DNA from: Deltaproteobacteria bacterium
Lineage (GTDB): Bacteria; Desulfobacterota; Dissulfuribacteria; Dissulfuribacterales; QOAL01
Direction of reading: 5' to 3'
DNA length: 47,226 nucleotides
NCBI GenBank assembly: GCA_015494395.1
Contig: WGBG01000088.1
Coordinates: forward strand, 1 to 47,226
Positions 24,326 through 33,677 of this stretch are shown here, in pieces (positions within the stretch are counted from its first letter, which is position 1; each line of letters begins with the position of its first letter). Under the pieces are notes generated by a model. The model saw only the letters and a list, made by a program, of their open reading frames with translations. It ran no database searches and was not told where the DNA came from. The position numbers and the translations under genes were made by a program.

Positions 24326-27300
24326 GATTATCTCTCGCCCCACATTTTCTTTTAACTGTCCTTGCCAATGTCTTTCCCATCTTCTCCCTGCTTCCCTGCT
24401 CCCTGCCCTTCTGTTCCTTATATTTGCCGGCACTGCCAGTGCTTCTGATTCTATAATACTCACCGGGAATCAGAATGTTTACAAGCTTGGTCCAATGATG
24501 GGCGTGCTTGAGGACCCTGACCATTCCCTTACTATAGACGATGTAGCCTCGGAAAGATTTGCCTCAAAATTTGCGCCTACAGGCAAGGAGGCGCCAGGCT
24601 TTGGCTTCACCTCCTCTGCATACTGGTTTCGTTTCTCTGTTGTCAATATGACACGGGACAGGCGGGAGTATTTTCTTGAGATTGATTATCCCCTGCTTGA
24701 TCATGTTGATCTTTATATACCAGATGGAAACGGCACATGGGAGTGCAAAAGGGCAGGAGACAGGATTCCCTTTGATGAACGTGAGATAAAGCACGTCAAC
24801 TTTCTCTTTCCCATCCAGCTTGATTACGGCAGGCAGGCTACATTTTATATAAGGTGTCAGACTTCAAGCTCCATCAACATGCCCATCACCCTCCTGAGCA
24901 CTGGTGCCCTGGTGAGCAGGACACAGAATGAGGAGCTCATGCTGGGGCTGTACTTCGGCATACTCCTGGCAATGCTTGCTTACAATCTCATTCTCTGCGT
25001 AATGATCCGGGACTGGATCTACTTCTACTATGTCCTCTTTGTGGGATGTTTTGGCATGTTTCAGCTTGGTCTTAATGGCATAGCCTTTGAGTACTTCTGG
25101 CCAAGGAGTATCTGGTGGGCAAATGCAAGCATTCCGTTTTTTATCTGCTCTTCTTATCTTTTCGGCACCCAGTTCACCCGTGCCATTTTGAACACCCGTG
25201 AATTTGTGCCAGGGCTTGACCGTGTGCTCAGGGTAATTATGTACGTTGCTTCAGCAGGGGTGGTTGCAAGCCTTACCATGCCCTATTCCGTGAGCATAAA
25301 GCTTGCGACATTTATCATCCCCGGTGTGCTGGTGCACATTATCTGCGGGTTCATCTGCACAGCCAGGGGGTACAGGCCAGCGTTATATTACGCAGTGGCA
25401 TGGACTGTCTCTCTGGTGGGCATGACCATTTTCTCCCTCAAGACCTTTGGCATTCTGGACAACAACTTCTTTACCACCTGGAGTATGCAGATGGGCTCTG
25501 CCTGGGAGGTAATAATCCTTGCCCTTGCCCTGGCAGACAGGGTTAATGTCATGAAAAGGGAAAAGGAGAAGATTCAGGCAGATTATACAGCCAGGCTTGA
25601 AGAGGCAAACAGGCGTCTTGAGGAGTTTAACTCCCAGCTTGAGCGTGAGGTTGCCGCAAGGACAAGGGAACTGCAGAAGTCCAATGAGTTCCTGAGGCGA
25701 GAGGCAAGGGAGAGAAAGATTGCTGAGGAAAAGGCGGAGGCTGCCAACAGGGCAAAATCCGAGTTCCTTGCCAACATGAGCCACGAGATAAGGACGCCCA
25801 TGAATGCAATCGTGGGCATGACCGCCCTTGCCCTTAACATGGAGCTTCCGGCAAAGATCAGGCAGTATCTCACAGTGGTCAAGGCATCTGCCCACGCCCT
25901 CCTTGGCCTGGTAAACGACATACTTGATTTTTCAAAGATAGAGGCGGGTAAACTTCAGCTTGAGCAGATTCCCTTTGAGCTTAACAGTGTGCTTGACAAC
26001 CTTGCTGATATCTTCTGTGAAAAGGCATCCAGCAAGGGAATTGAGCTGTTATTTCTTGTTGACCACGATGTTCCGGTCTATCTGGCAGGGGACCCTGTAA
26101 GACTGGGCCAGGTGCTCATGAATCTTACATCAAATGCTGTGAAATTTACGGATAACGGGGAGATAATCGTCCACTGTCAGCTTGTTGACATGGAGGATGA
26201 CAAGGTCACCCTGAAGTTTGTTGTGAGTGATTCAGGTATAGGTATTGATGAGGAGCGGATCAATGTCCTGTTTGATGCCTTTACCCAGGCAGACAGCTCC
26301 ATTACCCGGAAGTTCGGCGGAACTGGTCTTGGTCTTGCCATCTGCCGAAACATAGTTGAGCTCATGGATGGCGAGATACAGGCATATAAAAAGCCTGAGG
26401 GAGGCAGTGTGTTCTGGTTTACAGCCGTATTCGCCGTATCAGACCAGGAGCATGACCAGGATGATATAGAGGAAATCAAGCGTCTTGTAGGCGGCAAGCG
26501 GGTGCTTGTGGTGGATGATAACCAGGCCTCCCGGTTGGTCCTTAATACCATGCTTTCCGGCTATGGCATGGATGTTACCGAGGCCTCAAGCGGTGATGAG
26601 GCAGTTGTCAGCGCAGTAAACGCCGCAATAGAGGGAGAGCCCTTTGATATTATTATCATGGACTGGAAGATGCCAGGAAGTGATGGCATTACCGCTGCGG
26701 CTACCATAAGGGCAACCAGGGAGGTGGCTGACACTCCCATTATCATGCTTTCTGCCTTTGGAAAGGATGAGGAGAGGCGCAGGGCAGAAGCCGCGGGTAT
26801 CCGTACATTTTTGCTAAAGCCTGTTAAGGGCAGGGTGCTTATCAGAAAGATCATGGCAGAGCTTGGCCTGGCAGCTGATGAATCCTCGGATGCCGCAGAT
26901 AATGAATCTGAAGGCATGGTGGATTTGGACAGGCTTAAGGGAAGCCGCATACTTCTGGTTGAAGATAATGCCATCAACCAGCAGGTGGCAGTGGAGATAC
27001 TGAAAAATGCCGGTATCAATGTTGTGATAGCATCTGATGGAAAGGAGGCGGTTTCCCTGGCAGGTTCTGATTTTGACGCAATTCTCATGGATATTCAGAT
27101 GCCAGAGATGGATGGCTATGAGGCGACCAGGGCAATAAGAAAGATGCCGGGTATGGAAAATGTCCCTATTATTGCAATGACTGCACATGCACTTAAGGGA
27201 GACAGGGACAAGGCAATTACTGCAGGCATGGATGATTATCTCAGCAAGCCTGTTGAGCCGGAAAAGCTGCTTGCAAAGCTTTCCCGATGGATAACCAGAG

Positions 27301-28040
27301 ATGGTGCGTCTAAAGGGGATTCTTCAGGGGCTGTCACAGGCAATGTCTCTGTTTCTGCCAGTGAGGAAGGCGGAGACAGCGGGCCTGACCGCAGCAGGCT
27401 TCCTGCCTCTGTATCCGGGATTGATATAAAATCCGGGCTCAGGCGGGTTGGTGGAAATGATACCCTTTACATTACCCTGCTTAACACACTTGCAAATGAA
27501 AACAGTGAGGTAGCTGATGAAATCAGGGAACTTGTTGCCCAGGGAAAGATGGAAGAGGCGGCAAGGGTGGTGCATACCCTGAAGGGTACAGCAGGCAATC
27601 TGTCGGTGCTGGATCTTCAGGCAGCGGCAGCTTCTCTTGAAAAGGCCATTGCAGCAGGGCGAAGGGATGGGATTGACCGGGGAATAATGCATCTGGAGTT
27701 TGCCCTTGATACACTTAAATCTGCTGTGAGGGAGCTTTCTGAAATGAATGCCGTCTCTTTTTCGGAAAAGTATTCAGATGACGAAGATACCCGTCAGCAG
27801 GGCACTGAAACCGCTGTTAAGAGAGAGATCCTTGATGGCCTGAGGGAGCTTGAGACCCTTATCAGACATAATGATTTTGATGCACTTGAAAGATTTGAAC
27901 AGCTCCAGGAGCAGTTAGGTGGCCAGGCACAGGATGAGGCATTCACACTACTGCAGGAGGCACTGGAAAGATTTGATTTCCCAATGGCAAGGCATCAGAT
28001 TTCCATCATAATGAAGAGGTTGGGAGTGGGCAGAGCATGA
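24255..28040 (+). CDS. Hybrid histidine kinase: 7TMR-DISM sensor, HisKA, HATPase, two receivers, HPt
   Basis: About 1261 residues. A signal-like N-terminus ([16 protein letters not shown]) precedes a 7TMR-DISM extracellular domain (~residues 70-215, [16 protein letters not shown]), seven membrane helices (~230-430), a coiled coil, HisKA ([19 protein letters not shown]), and HATPase with intact N box ([10 protein letters not shown]), G1 (VSDSGIGID) and G2 ([11 protein letters not shown]). Receiver 1 ([21 protein letters not shown]), receiver 2 ([32 protein letters not shown]) and an HPt domain ([14 protein letters not shown]) follow. A full His-Asp-His relay is therefore present in one chain. 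The ORF track starts at a TTG (24240), but ATG at 24255 is 6 bases after a perfect AAGGAG, so I chose it; the start overlaps hemA by 71 bases. The ligand of the DISM domain is unknown. Confidence 0.93.
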   Translation: MRNSGQVRRKTARMVMQSRKMSPKIISRPTFSFNCPCQCLSHLLPASLLPALLFLIFAGTASASDSIILTGNQNVYKLGPMMGVLEDPDHSLTIDDVASERFASKFAPTGKEAPGFGFTSSAYWFRFSVVNMTRDRREYFLEIDYPLLDHVDLYIPDGNGTWECKRAGDRIPFDEREIKHVNFLFPIQLDYGRQATFYIRCQTSSSINMPITLLSTGALVSRTQNEELMLGLYFGILLAMLAYNLILCVMIRDWIYFYYVLFVGCFGMFQLGLNGIAFEYFWPRSIWWANASIPFFICSSYLFGTQFTRAILNTREFVPGLDRVLRVIMYVASAGVVASLTMPYSVSIKLATFIIPGVLVHIICGFICTARGYRPALYYAVAWTVSLVGMTIFSLKTFGILDNNFFTTWSMQMGSAWEVIILALALADRVNVMKREKEKIQADYTARLEEANRRLEEFNSQLEREVAARTRELQKSNEFLRREARERKIAEEKAEAANRAKSEFLANMSHEIRTPMNAIVGMTALALNMELPAKIRQYLTVVKASAHALLGLVNDILDFSKIEAGKLQLEQIPFELNSVLDNLADIFCEKASSKGIELLFLVDHDVPVYLAGDPVRLGQVLMNLTSNAVKFTDNGEIIVHCQLVDMEDDKVTLKFVVSDSGIGIDEERINVLFDAFTQADSSITRKFGGTGLGLAICRNIVELMDGEIQAYKKPEGGSVFWFTAVFAVSDQEHDQDDIEEIKRLVGGKRVLVVDDNQASRLVLNTMLSGYGMDVTEASSGDEAVVSAVNAAIEGEPFDIIIMDWKMPGSDGITAAATIRATREVADTPIIMLSAFGKDEERRRAEAAGIRTFLLKPVKGRVLIRKIMAELGLAADESSDAADNESEGMVDLDRLKGSRILLVEDNAINQQVAVEILKNAGINVVIASDGKEAVSLAGSDFDAILMDIQMPEMDGYEATRAIRKMPGMENVPIIAMTAHALKGDRDKAITAGMDDYLSKPVEPEKLLAKLSRWITRDGASKGDSSGAVTGNVSVSASEEGGDSGPDRSRLPASVSGIDIKSGLRRVGGNDTLYITLLNTLANENSEVADEIRELVAQGKMEEAARVVHTLKGTAGNLSVLDLQAAAASLEKAIAAGRRDGIDRGIMHLEFALDTLKSAVRELSEMNAVSFSEKYSDDEDTRQQGTETAVKREILDGLRELETLIRHNDFDALERFEQLQEQLGGQAQDEAFTLLQEALERFDFPMARHQISIIMKRLGVGRA

Positions 28041-30187
28041 ACAGGGCGCAGGGCACGGGCGGACGGGAGCGGACAATACTCCTGGTGGATGATGAACCTC
28101 TGAATATCAGGGTGATGAGCCAGATTCTCAGGGACAGTTACCGCATAATGGTGGCAACAGGGGGGAATGAGGCTTTGAAGTGTGCATCCTCCCCTCACCC
28201 TCCGGACCTGATTCTGCTTGATTTTGTAATGCCTGACCTGGATGGCCTTGCCGTGTGCCGAGAACTGAAAGGTGCAGAGCAGACCAAAAAAATTCCTGTA
28301 ATCATGGTTACAGGCAAGGCATCGGACCAGGATATTGCCCAGATACTTGAAGCAGGGGTCGAGGATTGCATTACCAAGCCTGTACACCCGGAGCTTTTGA
28401 AGAAAAAAGTGGAAAATGCCCTTGAGCTTGCCCGGTGCAGAAAACGTTCTGTAACAGGCAATGAAGTGCTTGCTGCAGCGCTTGAGCAGGAGAAGGAGAC
28501 AAATGCCGCACTTTCTGCAACCATCCGCCGCATGGAAAGGGAGCTTGATTCCTCACGGCAGTACAGGCACATGTTTCTTGCAGAGATGCATCATGAGATA
28601 AAGACCCATCTCACCACAATTACAGGCATGACAGGCCTTGCCCTGCGTAAGGACCTCTCTGAAGAGCTCCTTGATTACATAATCACCATTGAGAAGGCAA
28701 CCACCACCCTGGTAGAGCTCATAAATGATATTGTTGACCTTTCAATGCTTGAAGAAAACGAGCTGGAGCCCGAATACAGGGAGTTCTCCCCTGCCCTTCT
28801 TATAAACGAGGTATGTGATGCGTGCGGGGAGCTGGCATTCAAGAAGAAGGCGGAGCTTGTGCTCGATACCTCACCGGAGCTTCCTGCAATTCTGAAGGGT
28901 TCTCCCACGCGCATACGGCAGCTTGTAACACATCTGGTTCACTACAATATAAAGTGGCTGAACGGAAGAGAGATACTCCTTAAAGCCGGAGGGCGCATGT
29001 CCGGAAATGACGAGTATCTGCTGGAGATATCCATCTCCTGTCTTGATAACAGCCTTACAGACAGTGAGGCAAAGGGGCTTCTTGAGTATGTTGACCCCCT
29101 TGAGCGATCAAGAGGTGCCACGTCAGCTGGCTCCGGCCTGGGGCTTCCAATCTGCAGGCGTATAGTTGAGAGGATGTCAGGTCACATGGATGTTAATGCC
29201 ACAACATACGGAGGCGTTACATTCAGCTGTGTAATTCCCTTTGCCTGTGTAGAGAGGCAGCCTCGTCCCCTGAACATCAGCCCAAGGATCACCCAGGGTT
29301 TAAGGGTGCTGGTTCTTGATGACAGCAGGCTTGCAGCAGGAGTTGTTGCCGGAATGCTTGAACGCCTTGGGTGCAGGGTTGAAACCTGTAATGAATGGGG
29401 TGATGTCCTTGGCCGTATGGACAGCGCCGGTTCTGATAAAACAGAAGATTGTAACTGGGATATCATGCTTATTGACTGGAGCATGCCTGGAATTGACGGC
29501 CTGGAGTTGACACGACGCATAAGGGAAGCCGGTTGTTCTGTGCCAGTGATTATAATGGGAATGCCTGCCCTGTTGATGATGAGAATGGTGCATCAGCGAA
29601 AATTTAATGCAGAGGGAGGGGCAGAAGACAGCACAGGGGGAGAGATAAATACTGGTTTTATTATGAAGCCTCTAAAGACAGAGCCGCTTCTTGAAAAGAT
29701 ACACAAGATGATAAGCGAGGATTCAGGGGAAACCCCGAGGCACGGTTCTGAGGCAGATGATAGCCCCCCTGATGATCTGCATGGCCTGCGAATACTTCTG
29801 GTTGAGGATAATGCCATTAACAGGCAGATAGCAAGACAGCTCCTTGAGATGGCAGATATGGATGTCACCGGGGTATCCACGGGAAACAGTGCTGTTGAGG
29901 CAGCGTCTTCATCCCGATTTGATGTAGTTCTGATGGATATTGAGCTTCCGGATATGAACGGTATGGAGGCAACAGAGCTTATCAGAAAAAACACCTTGAA
30001 TGCCAATACACCGGTTATCGCTCTTACAGCACATTCCTGGGCAAGTCACAGGAGGGCTTACCGCAAGGCAGGAATCGCCTGGTGCATAGAAAAACCCATT
30101 GATCTTGATGAACTTTATGAAACCATCAGGAGGGTGGTTTCAGTAGAAGAGGGGGCGCTGCCAAATGAAAAGAGACAGGAAATTTGA
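28037..30187 (+). CDS. REC-HisKA-(degenerate HATPase)-REC-REC signalling protein, probable pseudokinase
   Basis: A soluble 716-residue protein. Receiver 1 (~12-130: [34 protein letters not shown]) is intact. The HisKA box reads [19 protein letters not shown] and keeps the His. The ATPase domain (~285-400) is degenerate: where the kinase upstream has [10 protein letters not shown] this has [10 protein letters not shown] (both key Asn lost), and the G1 DxGxG is CLDNS; only [13 protein letters not shown] remains. Receiver 2 ([22 protein letters not shown]) and receiver 3 ([26 protein letters not shown]) look phosphorylatable. It overlaps the upstream kinase by ATGA, so the two are translationally coupled. 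A scaffold or phosphate sink working with that kinase is the natural reading. It has no DNA-binding or output domain. Confidence 0.88.
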   Translation: MNRAQGTGGRERTILLVDDEPLNIRVMSQILRDSYRIMVATGGNEALKCASSPHPPDLILLDFVMPDLDGLAVCRELKGAEQTKKIPVIMVTGKASDQDIAQILEAGVEDCITKPVHPELLKKKVENALELARCRKRSVTGNEVLAAALEQEKETNAALSATIRRMERELDSSRQYRHMFLAEMHHEIKTHLTTITGMTGLALRKDLSEELLDYIITIEKATTTLVELINDIVDLSMLEENELEPEYREFSPALLINEVCDACGELAFKKKAELVLDTSPELPAILKGSPTRIRQLVTHLVHYNIKWLNGREILLKAGGRMSGNDEYLLEISISCLDNSLTDSEAKGLLEYVDPLERSRGATSAGSGLGLPICRRIVERMSGHMDVNATTYGGVTFSCVIPFACVERQPRPLNISPRITQGLRVLVLDDSRLAAGVVAGMLERLGCRVETCNEWGDVLGRMDSAGSDKTEDCNWDIMLIDWSMPGIDGLELTRRIREAGCSVPVIIMGMPALLMMRMVHQRKFNAEGGAEDSTGGEINTGFIMKPLKTEPLLEKIHKMISEDSGETPRHGSEADDSPPDDLHGLRILLVEDNAINRQIARQLLEMADMDVTGVSTGNSAVEAASSSRFDVVLMDIELPDMNGMEATELIRKNTLNANTPVIALTAHSWASHRRAYRKAGIAWCIEKPIDLDELYETIRRVVSVEEGALPNEKRQEI

Positions 30188-30830
30188 TTCTGTCATTTTT
30201 GACCTTGACGGAACACTTCTTGATACCCTGAAGGATCTGGGAGATGCTATGAACAGGGTGCTCAAGGCACACGGGTGGCCGGAACACCCTGAATCTGCCT
30301 ACAAGAAGTTTGTTGGAAACGGGGCAACCAGGCTCATTGAAAGGGCTGTGCCCGGCGATGTCCGCACCCCGGCGGTCATAAAGGAATGTCTCAGGGAATT
30401 TCTGGATGATTACAGTCAGAACTGGGCAGTAAACACAAGGCCCTATCCAGGGATACCGGAGCTTTTGGAGGGGCTTCAGAGGCATCAGATTATAATGTCT
30501 GTGCTTTCAAACAAGATACATGATTTTACCTTGATGTGTGTAAACAGGTTTCTGCCCTCTTTTACCTTTGCACAGGTCCTGGGCGAGCGGGAGGGTATCC
30601 CCAAAAAACCTGACCCGGCAGGTGCTCTTGAGATCGTTCAGGAAACAGGCATTCCTGCTGAAAAGACCCTGTATGTTGGAGATACAGCCATAGACATGCA
30701 GACAGCAAGGGCAGCGGGCATGTTTGCCGTCGGGGTTCTCTGGGGTTTCAGGGAGAGGGAGGAACTTGAGAAGAACGGCGCTGATGCTTTGGTTGAGCGG
30801 CCAGAGGAGATAATCAGGTTAGCCGTCTAA
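30165..30830 (+). CDS. gph: Phosphoglycolate phosphatase-like HAD hydrolase
   Basis: A 221-residue HAD-superfamily phosphatase of the Gph type, which removes phosphate from 2-phosphoglycolate. Motif I is VIFDLDGTLLDTL with the nucleophile Asp and acid/base Asp, motif II is MSVLSNK, motif III is the Lys in IPKKPDP, and motif IV is YVGDTAIDMQTARAAGM. Length is normal. The ATG overlaps the preceding gene by 23 bases and has AGAGGGGG about 10 bases upstream. Substrate is inferred from family resemblance only; other small sugar phosphates are possible. Confidence 0.88.
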   Translation: MKRDRKFDSVIFDLDGTLLDTLKDLGDAMNRVLKAHGWPEHPESAYKKFVGNGATRLIERAVPGDVRTPAVIKECLREFLDDYSQNWAVNTRPYPGIPELLEGLQRHQIIMSVLSNKIHDFTLMCVNRFLPSFTFAQVLGEREGIPKKPDPAGALEIVQETGIPAEKTLYVGDTAIDMQTARAAGMFAVGVLWGFREREELEKNGADALVERPEEIIRLAV

Positions 30831-30857
30831 AATTTCATGACATGAAAGTAAGCTCAA

Positions 30858-31065
30858 CCTAGATTGAGCGATTGTCGGATTTGCTGCAGATCCGCGAAAG
30901 AGGAATTTTCATAATAGTCAGCTATATGGAAATTCCTCTGACAAAGGAGATGCAGTGAATACGGCAATCCCGGAGGGTTTCAAAACTGGAAAACTATAAT
31001 TGGTGTAACCTCTTTAAATTTAGTCGAAAAAATAATTTTCCAGATTTTGAAACGCTCAATCTAGG
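30858..31065 (+). repeat. Family B inverted-repeat element, complete copy with 5-bp target duplication
   Basis: A 208-bp non-coding element with perfect 13-bp terminal inverted repeats CCTAGATTGAGCG / CGCTCAATCTAGG and 5-bp flanking direct repeats CTCAA (30853-30857, 31066-31070). The left half folds into a long hairpin: outer arms ATTGTCGGATTTGCTGCA and TGCAGTGAATACGGCAAT, inner arms AGAGGAATTTTCATA and TATGGAAATTCCTCT. The right half is a second inverted repeat (TTTCAAAA..TTTTGAAA). A short palindrome TTTCATGACATGAAA (30833-30847) lies just outside. With the hairpin at 31064 it fills the 324-base gap between gph and radA. Confidence 0.92.
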
Positions 31066-31144
31066 CTCAAAGCTCAAGGGCGAAGGTGAAAGCATACAAT
31101 CATTCTTCCTCTTACTTTGAGCCTTGAGCTTTCAGCTTTGAGCC
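31064..31144. repeat. Inverted repeat of the AGCTCAAGG/CCTTGAGCT type before radA
   Basis: GGCTCAAAGCTCAAGG (31064-31079) pairs with CCTTGAGCTTTCAGCTTTGAGCC (31122-31144), ending 10 bases before the radA start. Related fragments (AGCTCAAGGCTGAAAGC near 38700, CTTTCAGCTTCCAGCTTTCAG near 38972) lie around the fliE-fliF gap, so this is a small dispersed motif. It could fold in the radA leader. Confidence 0.6.
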
Positions 31145-31154
31145 ATTTTGTAAT

Positions 31155-32537
31155 ATGCCCAAAAAGACAAAACACAAGACCGAATACCTCTGCAGCTCAT
31201 GCGGCCACGTCTCCCTGAGGTGGTTTGGAAAGTGTCCCTCCTGCGGCAAGTGGGACAGCCTTGAAGAACAGGTGCATGAAACACCGGCAGCCCACCGAAG
31301 CGCAATCCTTACCGGCCCGGACAACCCGGTCCAGCTCTCAACCGTTGATACAGAAAGTTCAGAATCCCGTATCCCCCTTGAGGTGGAGGAGCTTGACAGG
31401 GTGCTTGGAGGCGGGCTTGTGCCAGGCGGCCTGGTGCTTCTGGGCGGTGAGCCTGGAATCGGCAAGTCAACGCTTCTTCTCCAGATACTGATGCGTCTCT
31501 CACGCCGCGGGATGAAGGTCCTCTATGTAAGCGGCGAGGAGTCATTGTCCCAGATTCGTATGCGTGCAGAGCGTCTTGGCACATGCCCTGAGGGGCTCTG
31601 GAGCATGTGTGAGTGCAGTCTTGAAAAGATTCAGGCAACGGTTAAGGAGCTCAAGCCGGGTTTTCTTGCAGTTGATTCCATTCAGACAATGAGTGCACCA
31701 GGTATTTCTTCCGCCCCTGGCAGTGTGGTCCAGGTCCGTGAATCCACTGCCATTATAATGCAGGTTGTAAAGACCATGGCAATACCCACAGTGATTGTGG
31801 GTCATGTCACAAAGGATGGCGCCATTGCCGGTCCAAGGGTCCTGGAACACCTGGTTGATACAGTGCTCTACTTTGAGGGAGACAGGAGCCACAGCTTCAG
31901 GCTGCTTCGTACAGTAAAGAATCGCTATGGTCCCTCCTTTGAGATAGGGGTTTTTGAGATGACCGGCAAGGGATTGAGGCAGGTGACAAACCCCTCACGT
32001 CTCTTTATGGGTGATCACTCAAATCCGGTTGCAGGCGCAGTTACTGTCCCGTGTCTTGAGGGTACCAGGCCAATAATGGTTGAAATACAGGCGCTTGTTA
32101 CACCTTCAAATATGGCCATGCCCCGCCGAACCACTACCGGCATCGACTCAAACCGCCTTGCCATGCTTTCAGCAGTTGCCCAGCGTCAGTTGGGAATACA
32201 TCTTCAGGAGTACGATATATTTGTAAATGTGGCAGGCGGACTTAAGATTGCTGAGCCTGCTGCAGACCTTGGAATCATTGCCGCTGTGGTGTCAAGCGTG
32301 CAGGAGCAGCCTGTCCCTGAAACAATGGCAATGTTTGGAGAGATAAGTTTGACCGGTGAATTACGGGCTGTGGGCAGGAGCGAGTTACGGCTGCGGGAGG
32401 CATCACGCTTGGGCTTTTCTTCCTGTGTCCTGCCAAAGTCCGGGAGCTCTGCCCTGAACGTTCCAGAGGGCATGGAGCTTCACAGCTCTCCTGACATTGT
32501 GCATGCCATGCGCTGTGCTGGATTGCTGGGTGTGTAG
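31155..32537 (+). CDS. radA: DNA repair protein RadA (Sms)
   Basis: A 460-residue RadA, a RecA-like, LonC-containing branch-migration helicase acting in recombinational repair. An N-terminal C4 zinc finger (YLCSSCGHVSLRWFGKCPSC), a RecA core with Walker A (GGEPGIGKSTLL), the RadA-specific KNRYGP motif, and a C-terminal Lon-protease-like domain (IHLQEYDIFVNVAGGLKIAE) are all in place, and the length is normal. Start at ATG; Shine-Dalgarno is weak (TTTTGTAAT leader), and the inverted repeat just upstream may affect translation. It converges on the toxin-antitoxin pair with a 23-base gap and no clear terminator between them. Confidence 0.97.
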   Translation: MPKKTKHKTEYLCSSCGHVSLRWFGKCPSCGKWDSLEEQVHETPAAHRSAILTGPDNPVQLSTVDTESSESRIPLEVEELDRVLGGGLVPGGLVLLGGEPGIGKSTLLLQILMRLSRRGMKVLYVSGEESLSQIRMRAERLGTCPEGLWSMCECSLEKIQATVKELKPGFLAVDSIQTMSAPGISSAPGSVVQVRESTAIIMQVVKTMAIPTVIVGHVTKDGAIAGPRVLEHLVDTVLYFEGDRSHSFRLLRTVKNRYGPSFEIGVFEMTGKGLRQVTNPSRLFMGDHSNPVAGAVTVPCLEGTRPIMVEIQALVTPSNMAMPRRTTTGIDSNRLAMLSAVAQRQLGIHLQEYDIFVNVAGGLKIAEPAADLGIIAAVVSSVQEQPVPETMAMFGEISLTGELRAVGRSELRLREASRLGFSSCVLPKSGSSALNVPEGMELHSSPDIVHAMRCAGLLGV

Positions 32538-32560
32538 AGCCCATATAAAAATCGTCATCC

Positions 32561-32836
32561 TTAATTTGTCTGCCCGTGGATTTTGTCCCATGATGGCACA
32601 CGGTTTTGTTCTGGGACACTATCAAGAATACCGGATACTTTCTTTTTCAATTGATTGATATCTTTCATGGAAATTCTTGATTCAATTGCAGATATCGCTT
32701 CTACCTGGCTTAGTTGTGTGGTCAGAAAATAATTGGCAAGGTTGTTTAAAGAAACCCCTTGCTGTCTGGCCTGATTTTCCAATCGTTTTTTAAGTTCTAC
32801 TGGAACACGCAAGGTAATGACTTTTGATTTATTCAT
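32561..32836 (-). CDS. Ribbon-helix-helix antitoxin
   Basis: A 91-residue protein whose first half reads as a ribbon-helix-helix (CopG/Arc-type) DNA-binding domain: VITLRVPVELKKRLENQARQ, then GVSLNNLANYFL. The C-terminal half (KDINQLKKKVSGILDSVPEQ) would bind the toxin. It lies downstream of, and overlaps by 8 bases, a PIN-domain gene; its Shine-Dalgarno GGAGG and ATG lie inside the toxin's last codons, so translation is coupled. It probably represses the pair through the palindrome at 33273. Toxin-first order is the less common arrangement for such pairs. Confidence 0.8.
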   Translation of the reverse strand: MNKSKVITLRVPVELKKRLENQARQQGVSLNNLANYFLTTQLSQVEAISAIESRISMKDINQLKKKVSGILDSVPEQNRVPSWDKIHGQTN

Positions 32837-33263
32837 GATGTGGCCTCCAGAGCCTGTAAAACTCTGCTGGTGTTACAACCTTGAATGGATAACTGATTAA
32901 TTCCGCTCTTTTGAAATCTTTTATATTTGACGTAATAAGATATCTGCTGTTGCTTGTAAAAGCACATTCAATAAATAGATTATCATTTTCATCGAATAAA
33001 TTCGGCCTCATACGAAAATATATCGAATACTTATCAGCTATTAACACCAGTAAATCCAGAATGTCTTCTATGTCGTTTGCCGTGAGCTCTAATTTTTCAA
33101 GCAGTTTTTTTCTTTTGAAAACTGAATCATATTCAAGCAATATTGCTGTAGTAACAGCCATCTTGAGCTTTTCCTCTATTATCAATCTTAGTATTTGATG
33201 TGAGGCCCCTTTTTTGCGCAGTAGGGCTGCCAAAATGACATTTGTATCTATAGTTACTATCAT
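32829..33263 (-). CDS. PIN-domain toxin (putative RNase)
   Basis: A 144-residue PIN-domain protein of the COG1569-like type, expected to be a metal-dependent RNase toxin. The acidic set is visible: IDTNVILAALL (first Asp), ILLEYDSVF (Glu), DENDNLFIECA (Asp) and ITSNIKDF (Asp). The ORF track starts at 33329, adding MTLLSEKTCPGNMTAYMLSFII; PIN proteins normally begin right before the first strand, and ATG at 33263 gives MIVTIDTNVIL, so I chose it. No good Shine-Dalgarno is seen for either start. A 20-bp palindrome lies 10 bases upstream. Partner antitoxin overlaps downstream. Confidence 0.8.
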   Translation of the reverse strand: MIVTIDTNVILAALLRKKGASHQILRLIIEEKLKMAVTTAILLEYDSVFKRKKLLEKLELTANDIEDILDLLVLIADKYSIYFRMRPNLFDENDNLFIECAFTSNSRYLITSNIKDFKRAELISYPFKVVTPAEFYRLWRPHHE

Positions 33264-33272
33264 AATTATAAA

Positions 33273-33292
33273 TGATAGCATATATGCTGTCA
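33273..33292 (-). promoter_or_regulatory. Palindromic operator candidate of the toxin-antitoxin pair
   Basis: TGATAGCATATATGCTGTCA is a 20-bp palindrome with one mismatched pair, 10 bases upstream of the preferred PIN start codon. Ribbon-helix-helix antitoxins bind such sites to repress their own operon, so position and form both fit. Confidence 0.5.
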
Positions 33293-33677
33293 TGTTTCCA
33301 GGGCAGGTTTTTTCTGATAAAAGCGTCATTGAATTGACTAATTTTGTGTTTTCCTGCTGTATCCATCAAGTTTAACACCGGTCTTTTTGACATTTTTTAC
33401 TAAAATACCGGTTTTGCCACCTGTCATTGTGGTAAATAAGCATTTATTTTCTGTAAAAAACATAATGCCGCACCAAAAGCTTCAAAAATACGTCTGTTAA
33501 TACATTTTGTGCCAAGAAACGCATTGGCACACGAAATGTAGCGTTAACCACACTGACAATCTGAACAGGCAGTATGTAAAATCTATCATCCCTTAGTGTC
33601 TGTTTGCCATATCTCTTTGCAATTCCAAGAATTTTATCCCTGCATGGCATCCGTCTTGCTATTTTGCAGTAAATGTC
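33293..33677. other. Intergenic region with an inverted repeat (33501-33540)
   Basis: The gap between the toxin-antitoxin pair and the TPR gene carries TACATTTTGTGCCAA (33501-33515) pairing with TTGGCACACGAAATGTA (33524-33540), a stem with a 2-base bulge. Two ACCGGT hexamers stand near 33377 and 33411. The 68-residue minus-strand ORF at 33444-33650 shows no family features and is probably not a gene. The promoter of the TPR/flagellar block should lie here. Confidence 0.4.

Noticed and set aside
33523-33541. Possible sigma-54 promoter TTGGCACACGAAATGTAGC upstream of the TPR gene
   Set aside because: The -24 half is good but the -12 GC is GT at the required spacing, and the sequence is explained as one arm of an inverted repeat.
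33444-33650. 68-residue minus-strand ORF (MPCRDKILGIAKRY..)
   Set aside because: No family resemblance, no Shine-Dalgarno, and it contains the inverted repeat at 33501-33540.
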